From: an uncultured Alistipes sp.
GTDB lineage: Bacteria; Bacteroidota; Bacteroidia; Bacteroidales; UBA932
Assembly: GCA_945787505.1 (NCBI GenBank)
Contig: CALZHC010000013.1
Span: 1-36,011 of the forward strand
Direction: 5' to 3'
Length of the DNA: 36,011 nt
The notes below the pieces were generated by a model. That model did no database searches. It worked only from the letters and a program-made list of their open reading frames with translations, and had not been told where the DNA came from. A program made the position numbers and the translations under genes. Each line of letters opens with the position of its first letter. Positions within the stretch are counted from its first letter, which is position 1. Shown one piece after another: positions 8,089 to 17,672 of the stretch.

Positions 8089-8958
8089 ATGATTTCAGAT
8101 AGCAAAAACAATTGTCAGCAGTGTTCGATTTGCCGAACTTTCTCCGATTCGAGAATTTATATATTGAATGGCGATGAAATAAACAACTTCAAGTTTGATT
8201 TATTGAATTGTTATATTGTTTTTGTTCTATCCGGAAGTGTTATAAATTACTCTACCACAGCTAAAGGCAGGAAAGTGGATGCCAACAACCTTTTCCTGAT
8301 GCTTGGTGACAAGTCCACTGCTCTGATTTCACATGATCCCTATACAAAGTTGCTTGTGTGTTCTTTTCATCCTGAACACAGTGACTGCTACAGAAGTTTT
8401 CTCTTTGACATCCGTGAGGGTGCCGAAAGTGATGATGTGGCTTTTGCCCAAGAGACACTTGAGATTCACGAATTGCTTTGGAAGCATATAGAGGCTATAA
8501 TTCCAGCCATTTCTGATTATGAATGGTGTGATTACTGGTATCTGATTAAAATAGAGGAATTACTTATCTATATGAGGAAACTCTATTCTCTGGAGCAGCT
8601 TCAACTGATCTTTTCCCCTATTGTTGGTACTGCAGGAAATTTCAGGTCATGTGTATTCCGTTATTACAATAAGGTAAACTCTCTTGAAGAGTTTGCCAAT
8701 TTGGCAAATATGTCAACTGTAACTTTTAACAGAAAGTTCAAGAAATATTTTGGTGTTTCGACTTCAGTGTGGCTTAAGGAGAGAAAGAAAGAGCAGGTAA
8801 TCAAGGAATTGAAGCTCTCCTCCAAATCCATATCTGAAATTTCGTTCGAATTGGGCTTTTCTTCTCCAGCCTATTTTACTCTGTTCTGCAGAAAGCAGTT
8901 CGGTGTTACACCGGGTCAGCTTAGGAAAAGTCTGGTATCTCTTAATCAAGCAGAATAA
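8089..8958 (+). CDS. AraC-family transcriptional regulator
   Basis: 289 residues. The C-terminal ~100 residues form a two-helix-turn-helix AraC domain: EEFANLANMSTVTFNRKFKK (first HTH) and the second HTH with ISEISFELGFSSPAYFTLFCRKQFGVTPGQLR, the family signature. The N-terminal part (about 1-190) is a cupin-like sensor region with FVLSGSVINY and ANNLFLMLGD. It has an unusual cysteine-containing start (CQQCSIC, about residues 7-13) that could be a metal or redox site, although this is only suggested by spacing. It stands alone between the lolA-like gene and the convergent dipeptidase gene. Its target is not evident from the neighbourhood. Similar short regulators in Bacteroidetes often act in surface or capsule control, which I cannot confirm here. 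Confidence 0.9.
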   Translation: MISDSKNNCQQCSICRTFSDSRIYILNGDEINNFKFDLLNCYIVFVLSGSVINYSTTAKGRKVDANNLFLMLGDKSTALISHDPYTKLLVCSFHPEHSDCYRSFLFDIREGAESDDVAFAQETLEIHELLWKHIEAIIPAISDYEWCDYWYLIKIEELLIYMRKLYSLEQLQLIFSPIVGTAGNFRSCVFRYYNKVNSLEEFANLANMSTVTFNRKFKKYFGVSTSVWLKERKKEQVIKELKLSSKSISEISFELGFSSPAYFTLFCRKQFGVTPGQLRKSLVSLNQAE

Positions 8959-8959
8959 A

Positions 8960-9001
8960 GGGGATGACTAATCAGTCGGTTAAGACTTTTTAGTCACCCC
9001 C
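8960..9001. terminator. Hairpin terminator between convergent araC-type and dipeptidase genes
   Basis: Arms GGGGaTGACTAA (8960-8971) and TTAGTCACCCC (8990-9000) pair, with one bulged A, and a second small stem AGTC/GACT forms inside the loop. On the minus strand it is followed by TTTATTCTG, so it works best for the dipeptidase gene, but it lies directly after the stop of the plus-strand gene as well. Confidence 0.7.
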
Positions 9002-9025
9002 ATTTGCGGTCTCTTGCCAAATGTG

Positions 9026-10390
9026 TTATTCTTCGGTGAAGTATTTGTAGAAGAGAGGAATAGTCCTGATTCCATTGAAAAACTGTTCGAGAGGGTAGTT
9101 TTCATTGGGGGAGTGGATGGCATCTGAGCCTAGACCGAATCCCATGAGTATTGACTTGATTCCAAGGATCTCTTCAAATGCAGAGATGATAGGAATACTT
9201 CCTCCTGATCTTACAGGTACAGGCATTCTTCCGTACACTTCATTGTATGCTTTTTCTGCGGCCTTGTATGCGTCAAGGGTGATGGGGCATACATAAGAGG
9301 GACCTCCGTGGAGATAGTCAACCTTGACATTTACATATTCGGGAGCTATGGATGTGAAATAATCCTGGAAGAGTTTTCCGATTTTTTCATGTTTCTGATT
9401 GGGAACCAGTCTGCAGCTGATCTTGGCATAGGCTTTTGAGGGAAGAACTGTCTTGGCTCCTTCGCCTGTGTAGCCACCCCAGATGCCGCAGATGTCGAAG
9501 GTGGGCCTGATACCGGTCCTTTCATTGGTGGTGTAGCCATTTTCTCCCCACTCTTTTCTGATACCAAGTGACTTGTTGTATTCTTCTTGAGAGAAGGGGG
9601 CCTGAGCCATCTTTGCTCTCTCTTCTGCTGAGACTTCTAAAACGTCATCGTAAAATCCGGGTATGGTGATGTGGTTGTTTTCATCAAGAACATCTGCAAT
9701 CATCTTTGCAAGAGTGTTGATCGGGTTTGCTACAGCACCTCCGAAGAGTCCTGAGTGGAGGTCAGCATTGGGACCGGTCACTTCGACCTGCCAGTAAGAC
9801 AAGCCCCTCAGGCCTGTGGTGATAGATGGAATTTCAGGAGAGATCATTCCGGTATCGGAAACGAGGATGATGTCCGCTTTCAGCATCTCTTTGTGTTCCT
9901 GACAGAACTTGGGAAGGCTTGGTGAACCGATCTCTTCTTCTCCTTCAATCATGAATTTTACATTACATTTGAGCTGGCCGGTCTTCAGAAGGTATTCAAA
10001 TGCTTTGGCATGCATGAATGACTGTCCCTTATCATCGTCTGCACCTCTTGCCCAAATCTTTCCATCCTTGATTACTGGTTCGAAGGGATCAGTGTGCCAA
10101 AGGTTCAGAGGATCTACGGGCATGACGTCCATGTGGCCGTAGATAAGGACTGTCTTGTATGAAGGATCGATGATCTTTTCTCCATATGCTACGGGATGTC
10201 CTTCTGTTTCATATACTTCGGCTCTGTCAACTCCGGCTGCGAGCATAAGTTCTGTCCACTTGCGTGCACATCTGTACATATCTTCTTTATGTTCGCTCTG
10301 TGAAGAGATGGAGGGAATCCTTATCAGTTCGAAGAGTTCATTCAGGAAACGTTCTTTGTTCGTTTCAATGTATTGGTCAATTGTGATCAT
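9026..10390 (-). CDS. M20 family metallo-dipeptidase
   Basis: 454 residues, the size of the cytosolic nonspecific dipeptidase (CNDP2-like) branch of M20. These di-zinc enzymes split dipeptides in the cytoplasm. Visible motifs are GHMDV (His86, Asp88), RGADDDKG at 115-122 (bridging Asp within the DDD), EGEEEIGS at 149-156 (general-base and metal Glu), SDTG, the dimerisation-domain HSGLFGGAVANP, and near the end DAIHSPNE with a metal-binding His. No signal peptide, so it is intracellular. The gene is monocistronic: its own promoter lies in the 72-base gap after the thiamine operon and a hairpin follows it. Substrate preference cannot be read from the sequence. Confidence 0.92.
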   Translation of the reverse strand: MITIDQYIETNKERFLNELFELIRIPSISSQSEHKEDMYRCARKWTELMLAAGVDRAEVYETEGHPVAYGEKIIDPSYKTVLIYGHMDVMPVDPLNLWHTDPFEPVIKDGKIWARGADDDKGQSFMHAKAFEYLLKTGQLKCNVKFMIEGEEEIGSPSLPKFCQEHKEMLKADIILVSDTGMISPEIPSITTGLRGLSYWQVEVTGPNADLHSGLFGGAVANPINTLAKMIADVLDENNHITIPGFYDDVLEVSAEERAKMAQAPFSQEEYNKSLGIRKEWGENGYTTNERTGIRPTFDICGIWGGYTGEGAKTVLPSKAYAKISCRLVPNQKHEKIGKLFQDYFTSIAPEYVNVKVDYLHGGPSYVCPITLDAYKAAEKAYNEVYGRMPVPVRSGGSIPIISAFEEILGIKSILMGFGLGSDAIHSPNENYPLEQFFNGIRTIPLFYKYFTEE

Positions 10391-10423
10391 ATAGTATTAG
10401 TTATGTAATTTATCTCATTACCA

Positions 10424-10455
10424 CAAAGGTATATATGAATAAGACATTTTCCAAA
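10424..10455 (-). promoter_or_regulatory. Complete Bacteroidetes promoter for the dipeptidase gene
   Basis: On the minus strand a -33 TTTG (10452-10455) is separated by 20 bases from a -7 TACCTTTG (10424-10431), an excellent match to TTTG-N19-21-TAnnTTTG. The -33 box lies just downstream of the thiD stop codon, so the dipeptidase gene is uncoupled from thiamine control. Confidence 0.75.
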
Positions 10456-10462
10456 TGATTTC

Positions 10463-11785
10463 CTAAAAATGAGATAGGGGACCGCTGCCTTTTCCCAGTT
10501 TCCAGTGGGCGGATCTGAGGATACTTCGGGTGATATACTCTTTGGAAAGTCTTACAGCATCCTCCAGAGAGTATCCTTTGGCGATGTTAGTGGCTATGGC
10601 GCTTGAGAGTGAGCATCCTGTTCCGTGCAGATTCTTGCTCGCAATCTTCTCTCCATGGAAAGTTACAATAGTGTCCTTAGGCAGGATGTAGAGTGTATCG
10701 TAATTCTCATTGTCTGATAAATGTCCCCCTTTTATCAGTACTGATGTTCCGTATAGCCGTCCCATAGTGCGGGCGGCTTCCCTGATCTGTTCTTCATCGG
10801 TAATACTCCTTCCATAGAGGTATTCTGCCTCGTGAAGGTTTGGAGTGATTAGTGTGCTTATGGGAAAGAGTCTTCTCTTGATAATTTCTGCTGTATCCTC
10901 TTCGATAAGCCGTGATCCGCTGGTAGAGATCATGACGGGGTCACAGACAATGGGTAACAGGGGATATCCGGCAAGTGTATCCACTATGGCGTTGACAATA
11001 CCGGAGTTGTGAACCATTCCTATTTTTATAGCACTGATATCAAGATCGTTAAGAACGGATTTGATTTGGGCTGAGACGATTTCAGGAGGTATTGGAAGAA
11101 TAGAGTCCACACCGGTGGTATTCTGAGCGGTAATCGAGGTGATGACAGAAGCAGCATATCCTTTCAACGATGCCGCTGTCTTGATATCCGCCTGTATTCC
11201 AGCACCGGCACTGCTGTCGGAACCGGCGATAGTGACGATCTGAGCCGGGTCAGGCCAGAACTCTCCTGACATGGCTCCACCTCCGAATCCGAGCCTCTCC
11301 ACCACGGGCAGATTCTCGAAAGTGACACCGCCCAATGCTATTGTACTCTTGTCAATAATCCCATCTTTGGCGGCCTTGAGGATCTCCTCTTGAGTGAATG
11401 TTGCGTGATACCCCTTCTTGGATATGCTATCGAATACGGGACTGAGAAAGACGTAATTGTGTTGTCTCTTCTTGGCTGCAGCTTCTTCAATGCTGTGGCA
11501 GGATGTGCTTACTCTCCCTTTGAATCCTGAAGGAACTGTGCTGTTGCGACTGTTGGTGTGTAGACCTCCAACCGAAAATCTTTCACTTAAGGTGAAATGG
11601 TCATGAAGTGTCACCCTTTCGAGCAAGTCGGAGGGGATGGCGCGCAGCAGTCTTTCCAGTTCCTCTTCAGAAGAGGCAGGCTTTCTGATGTGGACTATAT
11701 CAGCCTTCCCCTGGCTTAGGATGGCTGTGATTGATGCAGCCTCTGCTTCAAAGAAAGAGGCAGGTGTAATAGCTATAATAATCAT
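10463..11785 (-). CDS. thiD: Fusion of ThiE-like (TenI-type) domain and ThiD HMP/HMP-P kinase
   Basis: 440 residues in two domains. Residues 181-440 are ThiD, which phosphorylates hydroxymethylpyrimidine to HMP-PP: TIAGSDSSAGAGIQAD (about 185-200), the KIGMVHN segment, VCDPVMIS, TPNLHEAEYL, LIKGGH and the anion-hole motif LHGTGCSLSSAIA. Residues 1-177 are a TIM-barrel of the ThiE/TenI family but with altered motifs: HIRKP (32-36) where ThiE has QLRxK, LHDH (60-63), GGLHTNSRN, STSCHS, YVFLSPVFDSISKKG and ALGGVxxENL. Stand-alone proteins with the same HIRKP-type pattern are, as I recall, common in Bacteroides thiamine operons as a second ThiE-like protein. It is the last gene of the operon, 8 bases after thiF. 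ThiD function is very likely; the role of the N-terminal domain is open. Confidence 0.9.
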   Translation of the reverse strand: MIIIAITPASFFEAEAASITAILSQGKADIVHIRKPASSEEELERLLRAIPSDLLERVTLHDHFTLSERFSVGGLHTNSRNSTVPSGFKGRVSTSCHSIEEAAAKKRQHNYVFLSPVFDSISKKGYHATFTQEEILKAAKDGIIDKSTIALGGVTFENLPVVERLGFGGGAMSGEFWPDPAQIVTIAGSDSSAGAGIQADIKTAASLKGYAASVITSITAQNTTGVDSILPIPPEIVSAQIKSVLNDLDISAIKIGMVHNSGIVNAIVDTLAGYPLLPIVCDPVMISTSGSRLIEEDTAEIIKRRLFPISTLITPNLHEAEYLYGRSITDEEQIREAARTMGRLYGTSVLIKGGHLSDNENYDTLYILPKDTIVTFHGEKIASKNLHGTGCSLSSAIATNIAKGYSLEDAVRLSKEYITRSILRSAHWKLGKGSGPLSHF

Positions 11786-11793
11786 GTCTGCTG

Positions 11794-12501
11794 TCAGAAG
11801 TTAATAATGTTTGTTTCAAGATTTCTAAGGTCAATGGTCCATAGTTTTCCAATCAACGGCTCGCCGACTCCAACTATGAGTTTAATAGCTTCGTTGGCCA
11901 TAATGCTTCCTACTACTGCAGGAGTAGTCCCCGCTACGGAGTTATCCGGAACAATGGCCTTGACACCCTCGGGTGAAAGGGACTCTGTCTGAGGGTAGAG
12001 ATCGCTGTATCTGATGGTTCCCTTGCTTGGCCAGAAGATTGAGACCTGACCTTCAAAGCCGTGGATTGCACCATAAATGTAGGGTATATCGGCTTCTTCG
12101 CAGTATTTTGCTATAAGATGTCTGGTGGCGAAGTTGTCACAACCGTCGATGACAATATCATAGCCATCGAGAAGGTTTCTGAAGTTATTCTGGTCAAGTC
12201 GGCTGTTGAAGCACTTGACAGTGATGGTGCTGTTGATTTTTTTAAGACGCTCTGCCGCTTTGATGGCCTTGCTCTGGCCGATTTCATCTTCGGTGTAGAG
12301 GACCTGTCTTTGGAGGTTGTTTAGGCTGACTGTATCGTTGTCAATGAGTCCGATGGTGCCCACTCCTGCTGCAGCAAGATAGAGGGAGATGGGAGAACCC
12401 AGTCCTCCCACTCCAACTATTGCTACTTTGCTCTGTTGCATTCGGGCTTGACCCTCTGTCGACCAGCCCTCCAGAGCAATCTGTCTTTGGTATCTTGTCA
12501 T
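11794..12501 (-). CDS. thiF: ThiF-type ThiS adenylyltransferase lacking the usual cysteines
   Basis: 235 residues of the E1-like ThiF/MoeB/HesA family. ThiF adenylates the C-terminal Gly of ThiS so it can take up sulfur for the thiazole ring. Seen: the N-terminal RYQRQIAL, ATP loop VGVGGLGSP (GVGGLG about 30-35), DNDTVSLNNLQRQVLY, and DGCDNFATRHLI with the catalytic Asp. Odd points: E. coli ThiF has two CxxC zinc pairs and a catalytic Cys184 in an NCRTAG context. Here the first pair is replaced by RYSDLYP, the second is absent because the protein ends early at NLETNIINF, and the Cys184 position reads NSVAG. Operon position between thiH (4-base overlap) and thiD supports the ThiF name. Confidence 0.88.
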   Translation of the reverse strand: MTRYQRQIALEGWSTEGQARMQQSKVAIVGVGGLGSPISLYLAAAGVGTIGLIDNDTVSLNNLQRQVLYTEDEIGQSKAIKAAERLKKINSTITVKCFNSRLDQNNFRNLLDGYDIVIDGCDNFATRHLIAKYCEEADIPYIYGAIHGFEGQVSIFWPSKGTIRYSDLYPQTESLSPEGVKAIVPDNSVAGTTPAVVGSIMANEAIKLIVGVGEPLIGKLWTIDLRNLETNIINF

Positions 12502-13622
12502 TTCAAGTAACAGTCAAAGGATGAATCCCAATCTTTCCATACAGGCTCGATACCAAGTTCTTTGAGCTTGGATGTCACCTGTAATGCGGTCCTTTCATCA
12601 CTTACATGGAACTGCTCGAGAGCCTGTGGGTAGGTATAGTATCCTCCAGGTTCTGTCTTGCTTTCAGCACTCATCGTGGTTACTCCTAAGGTCGCCATAT
12701 TGTCGCGAAATTCCGGAGTCTCACGAGTCGAGTATGAGATATCGACATCGTGGTCGAATATTCTCATTGCGAAGGTAAGCTGTGCAAGTTCCTTGTCGCT
12801 CATTATGACATTCGGAGTGAATCCTCCGTTTTCGGCAGGACGCATTCTTGGAAAGTTTACGCTATATTTTGTTCTCCAGTACTTCTTGCGAAGGTAGCGC
12901 AGGTGGTATGCCATCATTGTAACGTCTGTGTGCCACTCTTCAAGTCCGATGAGAACTCCCATACCAATAGAGTGTACACCGGCCATGCCCATACGATCAA
13001 AACCGTTGACTCTCCATTCAAAGTTGGATTTCATACCTCTTGGGTGGTAAATTTTGTAACGTTCCCTATTGTATGTCTCCTGGAAACAGATGACTCCGTT
13101 GAGTCCATGGGTTACCAGTTCGGCATACTCTTCCGCCTTTAGAGGCATGACTTCAATTTTAAGGTTGGCAAAGTATTTCTTGGCAATATCAAGAGCCTTG
13201 GCAAGATACGGTACACCGGCCTTGACAGGATTTTCTCCTGTCACCATCAGCAGGTTCTCGAACGGGCCAAGTTTTTTGATCGCCTTGAACTCATCTTCCA
13301 TCTGCTCGGGTGTCAGGATGGTTCTTGCCATTGGATTGCTGATATGGAATCCGCAGTAAACACATGAGTTGGTACACGAGTTGGTCAGGTAAAGAGGAAT
13401 GAACATTGACATTGTCTTACCGAATCTCTCTTGTGTATATTTACGGCTAAGGAATGCCATCTGTTCCAAATAGGGTTGTGCGGCAGGGGAGATGAGAGCC
13501 ATGAAATCTTCAACATCACAATTCTCTTTGGCAAGAGCCCTGCGTACATCAGAATCTTTTTTTGCAAAGATCTTTTCTGTGGTCTCCTTCCAGGAGATCT
13601 TTTCCAATTCTTCTGAAAACAT
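12498..13622 (-). CDS. thiH: 2-iminoacetate synthase (radical SAM tyrosine lyase)
   Basis: 374 residues. ThiH cleaves tyrosine by radical SAM chemistry to give dehydroglycine and p-cresol, supplying the C2-N unit of the thiazole ring in anaerobes; aerobes use the oxidase ThiO instead. The [4Fe-4S] motif is CTNSCVYC (Cys83, Cys87, Cys90). Other family motifs visible are GFHISNPMARTIL, LMVTGENPVKAG, CFQETYNRERYKIYHPRGMKSNFEWR and NFPRMRPAENG. The length is typical. It overlaps thiF by 4 bases (ATGA) and is one base from thiC, so the set is tightly coupled. Choice of ThiH fits an anaerobic lifestyle. Confidence 0.96.
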   Translation of the reverse strand: MFSEELEKISWKETTEKIFAKKDSDVRRALAKENCDVEDFMALISPAAQPYLEQMAFLSRKYTQERFGKTMSMFIPLYLTNSCTNSCVYCGFHISNPMARTILTPEQMEDEFKAIKKLGPFENLLMVTGENPVKAGVPYLAKALDIAKKYFANLKIEVMPLKAEEYAELVTHGLNGVICFQETYNRERYKIYHPRGMKSNFEWRVNGFDRMGMAGVHSIGMGVLIGLEEWHTDVTMMAYHLRYLRKKYWRTKYSVNFPRMRPAENGGFTPNVIMSDKELAQLTFAMRIFDHDVDISYSTRETPEFRDNMATLGVTTMSAESKTEPGGYYTYPQALEQFHVSDERTALQVTSKLKELGIEPVWKDWDSSFDCYLK

Positions 13623-13623
13623 C

Positions 13624-15321
<1,698 letters not shown>

Positions 15322-16098
15322 TTAGTTGTTAAGGAATGCTGTCAGGGGGGAGGAGGCACTGGCTGTGAAATCTGAAGAGACTGCGCCAAGACCTGCTTCG
15401 TATGCTCTTCTTCCAGCGATAACCGCCTCTTTGAATGCTATTGCCATCTCCACAGGGTCAGCTGCAACGGCTATTGCTGTATTTACAAGGCAGGCATCTG
15501 CTCCCAGTTCCATTGCCTGTGCAGCATGGCTGGGTGCACCGATTCCGGCATCTACTATAACCGGCACGTTTGCCTGTTCGATGATAATCTTAAGGAAATC
15601 GAGTGTTCTGAGTCCCTTATTGGTGCCGATGGGTGCCCCCAAAGGCATTACTGTAGCTGCTCCAGCCTCTTCTAGATGTTTGCACAGAGTCGGGTCTGCC
15701 TGACAATAGGGGAGTACCACAAAACCTAGTTTTACAAGTTCTTCAGTTGCCTTGAGAGTCTCTATTGAGTCAGGCAGCAGATATTTCGGATCAGGATGAA
15801 TTTCGAGCTTGAGCCAGTTGGTTCCAAAGGCCTCGCGGGCCATCTTTGCCGCAAAGACTGCCTCCTGGGCTGTCCTTACACCTGAAGTGTTGGGAAGTAA
15901 CTGTATTGATGGAGTAATGATGTGGGTGAGCAGATCATCTTCCTTGTCTTCCAGTTCCACCCTTTTCATCGCCATTGTCACCATCTGTGTGCCTGATGCG
16001 GCAATGGCTTCTTTCATAAGCCGGTTTGACGAGAACTTTCCGGTTCCCAAAAAGAGGCGTGACGAGAAATCACGTCCGGCAATTGTAAGAGTTTTCAT
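15322..16098 (-). CDS. thiG: Thiazole synthase
   Basis: 258 residues, full length. ThiG builds the thiazole phosphate carboxylate from 1-deoxy-D-xylulose 5-phosphate, dehydroglycine from ThiH and sulfur from ThiS thiocarboxylate. Seen: the opening [34 protein letters not shown], the Schiff-base lysine in WLKLEI (Lys97), [50 protein letters not shown] and [12 protein letters not shown]. It follows thiE by 6 bases. Confidence 0.98.
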   Translation of the reverse strand: MKTLTIAGRDFSSRLFLGTGKFSSNRLMKEAIAASGTQMVTMAMKRVELEDKEDDLLTHIITPSIQLLPNTSGVRTAQEAVFAAKMAREAFGTNWLKLEIHPDPKYLLPDSIETLKATEELVKLGFVVLPYCQADPTLCKHLEEAGAATVMPLGAPIGTNKGLRTLDFLKIIIEQANVPVIVDAGIGAPSHAAQAMELGADACLVNTAIAVAADPVEMAIAFKEAVIAGRRAYEAGLGAVSSDFTASASSPLTAFLNN

Positions 16099-16104
16099 TA
16101 TATG

Positions 16105-16731
16105 TTATTTAATAGAATTATAATTTACCAATCTTGACATTTGTGCCACAGGGTCATGGGCATTTAGAACGCTTCCGCTTACGGCAATTCCATCGATTCC
16201 CGTTGCGGTAAGTTCAGGTATGTCGGCCTCAGTTATGCCTCCTATGGCAATCAGAGGAACAGAGATACCCTGTTCACGCATCTTGTTCACTATTGCGGCA
16301 TACCCCTCCAATCCAAGCAGAGGGCAGAGGTTGCTCTTGGTGGTTGTATATCTGAAAGGGCCGCACCCTATGTAGTCGCCACCCTCCCTGTATATTCTGA
16401 GAATATCTTCAAAGGTATTTGCTGTTCCACCTATGATAAAACCATTTCCAAGGTATTCCCTGGCTTGAGCGATCGGCATGTCGTTCTTTCCAAGGTGTAC
16501 ACCATCACATCCGGTCTCCTTGGCTATCTGTACATTGTCATCTATGACAAATGTAGCTCCATAAGCACGGCAAAGCTCTTTTGCGGCCAGAGAGTTGAGC
16601 CGCAAGGATTCATTGTCTGCTCCTTTCATCCTGAGTTGAATCCAGCGGCACCCACCTTTGAGCGCCATCTCTATTCCCTCGAGGTATCCTATTTCAGGGG
16701 TAGTGTGGCTGATAAACTGAACCTGGAACAT
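16105..16731 (-). CDS. thiE: Thiamine-phosphate synthase
   Basis: 208 residues. ThiE couples HMP-PP to thiazole phosphate to form thiamine monophosphate. Canonical motifs are present: WIQLRMKG (QLRxK), VIDDNVQIA, DGVHLGKNDM, IIGGTANT, DYIGCGPFRYTTTK (pyrophosphate-binding TxTK) and IAIGGI, GIDGIAVSGSVL. So this copy is the likely active enzyme, in contrast to the diverged ThiE-like domain fused to ThiD further down the operon. It starts 4 bases after the thiS stop, which suggests translational coupling. Confidence 0.95.
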   Translation of the reverse strand: MFQVQFISHTTPEIGYLEGIEMALKGGCRWIQLRMKGADNESLRLNSLAAKELCRAYGATFVIDDNVQIAKETGCDGVHLGKNDMPIAQAREYLGNGFIIGGTANTFEDILRIYREGGDYIGCGPFRYTTTKSNLCPLLGLEGYAAIVNKMREQGISVPLIAIGGITEADIPELTATGIDGIAVSGSVLNAHDPVAQMSRLVNYNSIK

Positions 16732-16735
16732 TTTC

Positions 16736-16933
16736 TCATCCTCCGCATACAGCTTTTATGATGATAATATCAGCCCCTTGGGTGATAGCTGTATTTTCCC
16801 ACTCTGCGCGTGGAACCATATTGTTGTCTATGGCAATGGCAACTCCGGCTGAAGGAAGTGAAAGCTCTTGATGAAGCTGTAGAATGTTGGTGGCAGATGT
16901 CTCTACCTCTTTGTGGTTTATCCTTACTTTCAT
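16736..16933 (-). CDS. thiS: Sulfur carrier protein ThiS
   Basis: 65 residues with a ubiquitin-like pattern and the required C-terminal Gly-Gly (ends KAVCGG). The terminal Gly is adenylated by ThiF and converted to the thiocarboxylate that feeds ThiG. The frame is open to 16960, but the ATG at 16933 gives the family-typical start MKVRINHKEV and places the riboswitch fully in the 5' leader. VAIAIDNNMVPRAEW is the expected central strand-turn. First gene of the thiamine operon. Confidence 0.93.
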   Translation of the reverse strand: MKVRINHKEVETSATNILQLHQELSLPSAGVAIAIDNNMVPRAEWENTAITQGADIIIIKAVCGG

Positions 16934-16978
16934 AGCGTAATAAATTGAAATCTGAAACAAAGAGGTATGGTTTGAAAC

Positions 16979-17069
16979 AATTCCTACGGCAGCATTAACT
17001 GCATCAGGTCGAGGGTATAATCTCAGACTTCACCGGCACTTGGCGTGCATCGGGAAGACACCCCTTTGT
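16979..17069 (-). ncRNA. TPP riboswitch (THI element)
   Basis: Read on the minus strand, the leader of thiS contains the THI-box core in order: GGGGTG at the 5' side, CTGAGATTATACCC (the pyrimidine-sensing arm), GACCTGATGCAGTTAA, then TGCCGTAGGAA at the 3' side. The P3 arm GCACGCCAAGTGCC is short. Binding of thiamine pyrophosphate should turn down the operon. Only about 45 bases separate the aptamer from the thiS ATG. I saw no strong Rho-independent hairpin with a T run there, so control at translation start is the simpler expectation. Confidence 0.95.
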
Positions 17070-17078
17070 ATCTGGCAA

Positions 17079-17110
17079 CAAAGTTATATTATTCTTTTGA
17101 TAAAGACAAG
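17079..17110 (-). promoter_or_regulatory. Promoter of the thiamine operon
   Basis: On the minus strand the -7 element TAACTTTG (17079-17086) is preceded at 20 bases by CTTG (17107-17110), a one-mismatch -33 box. Transcription would start close to 17072, a few bases before the TPP aptamer. Confidence 0.65.
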
Positions 17111-17123
17111 AAATAGATAATAA

Positions 17124-17170
17124 AGAGAGAGACCCCGTGAGGAATATTGCTTCCTACGGAGTCTCTCTCT
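17124..17170 (-). terminator. Terminator of the V/A-ATPase operon
   Basis: A 14-bp stem (17124-17137 with 17157-17170), fully paired on the minus strand if one G-U pair is allowed, plus an inner AGGAA/TTCCT stem. It lies 20 bases after the stop of the K subunit gene and is followed on the minus strand by TTATTATCTATTT. Confidence 0.8.
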
Positions 17171-17190
17171 ATTTTCAGATATTCTCGAAA

Positions 17191-17643
17191 TTAGGGAAGT
17201 GCAAGGAATGCGCATGCAAATGCGAGGATGGCGTAAAGTTCAGGGAATACTGCAAGGATCATAGTCTTTGAGAATACATCCTGACCATTGGCCATTTCGT
17301 TGATACCATTTGCTACAAGACCTGCCTGACGGATTGCAGAGTAGATACCTACAAATCCGAGTGAGATAGCAGCAGCGAACATAGCAAGAGCCTGGTTCAT
17401 TGTGAGAACATCCATGCTCTGGAGTGAAGAGAGCATAAGGAAGAATGCTGCGAAACCGTAAAGACCCTGTGTTGAAGGAAGCACGCAAAGGAGCATCGCC
17501 TTACCGAACATGTTAGGGTTTTTCTTAAGACCGGCTACGGTGGTGTTTCCGCCAACCGCAACCCCGATTGCACTACCTATACAGGTGAGAATCATCATAA
17601 TTGCCATACCGGCATAAGCTAAAACAAAAGATGTTGTTGCCAT
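17191..17643 (-). CDS. ntpK: V/A-type ATPase subunit K (rotor proteolipid)
   Basis: 150 residues forming two tandem hairpins (four membrane segments), the doubled proteolipid of the V/A-type rotor ring that carries the coupling ion. The first hairpin has VLPSTQGLYGF without an acidic residue; the second has AVFPELYAIL with the ion-binding Glu135. Residues that coordinate Na+ in E. hirae NtpK (Leu61, Thr64, Gln65, Gln110, Glu139) all have counterparts here with near-identical spacing: Leu55, Thr58, Gln59, Gln106, Glu135. Na+ specificity is therefore the best inference. Last gene of the operon, 29 bases after subunit I. The gene-symbol convention varies (atpK/ntpK). Confidence 0.95.
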   Translation of the reverse strand: MATTSFVLAYAGMAIMMILTCIGSAIGVAVGGNTTVAGLKKNPNMFGKAMLLCVLPSTQGLYGFAAFFLMLSSLQSMDVLTMNQALAMFAAAISLGFVGIYSAIRQAGLVANGINEMANGQDVFSKTMILAVFPELYAILAFACAFLALP

Positions 17644-17672
17644 AATTTAATAATTGTTTATTGTTTGTTTAT

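Noticed and set aside
16953..16980. Direct repeat TGAAACAA twice between the TPP riboswitch and thiS
   Set aside because: Short and AT-rich; probably part of the riboswitch expression region and not a separate operator. No evidence for a binding protein.
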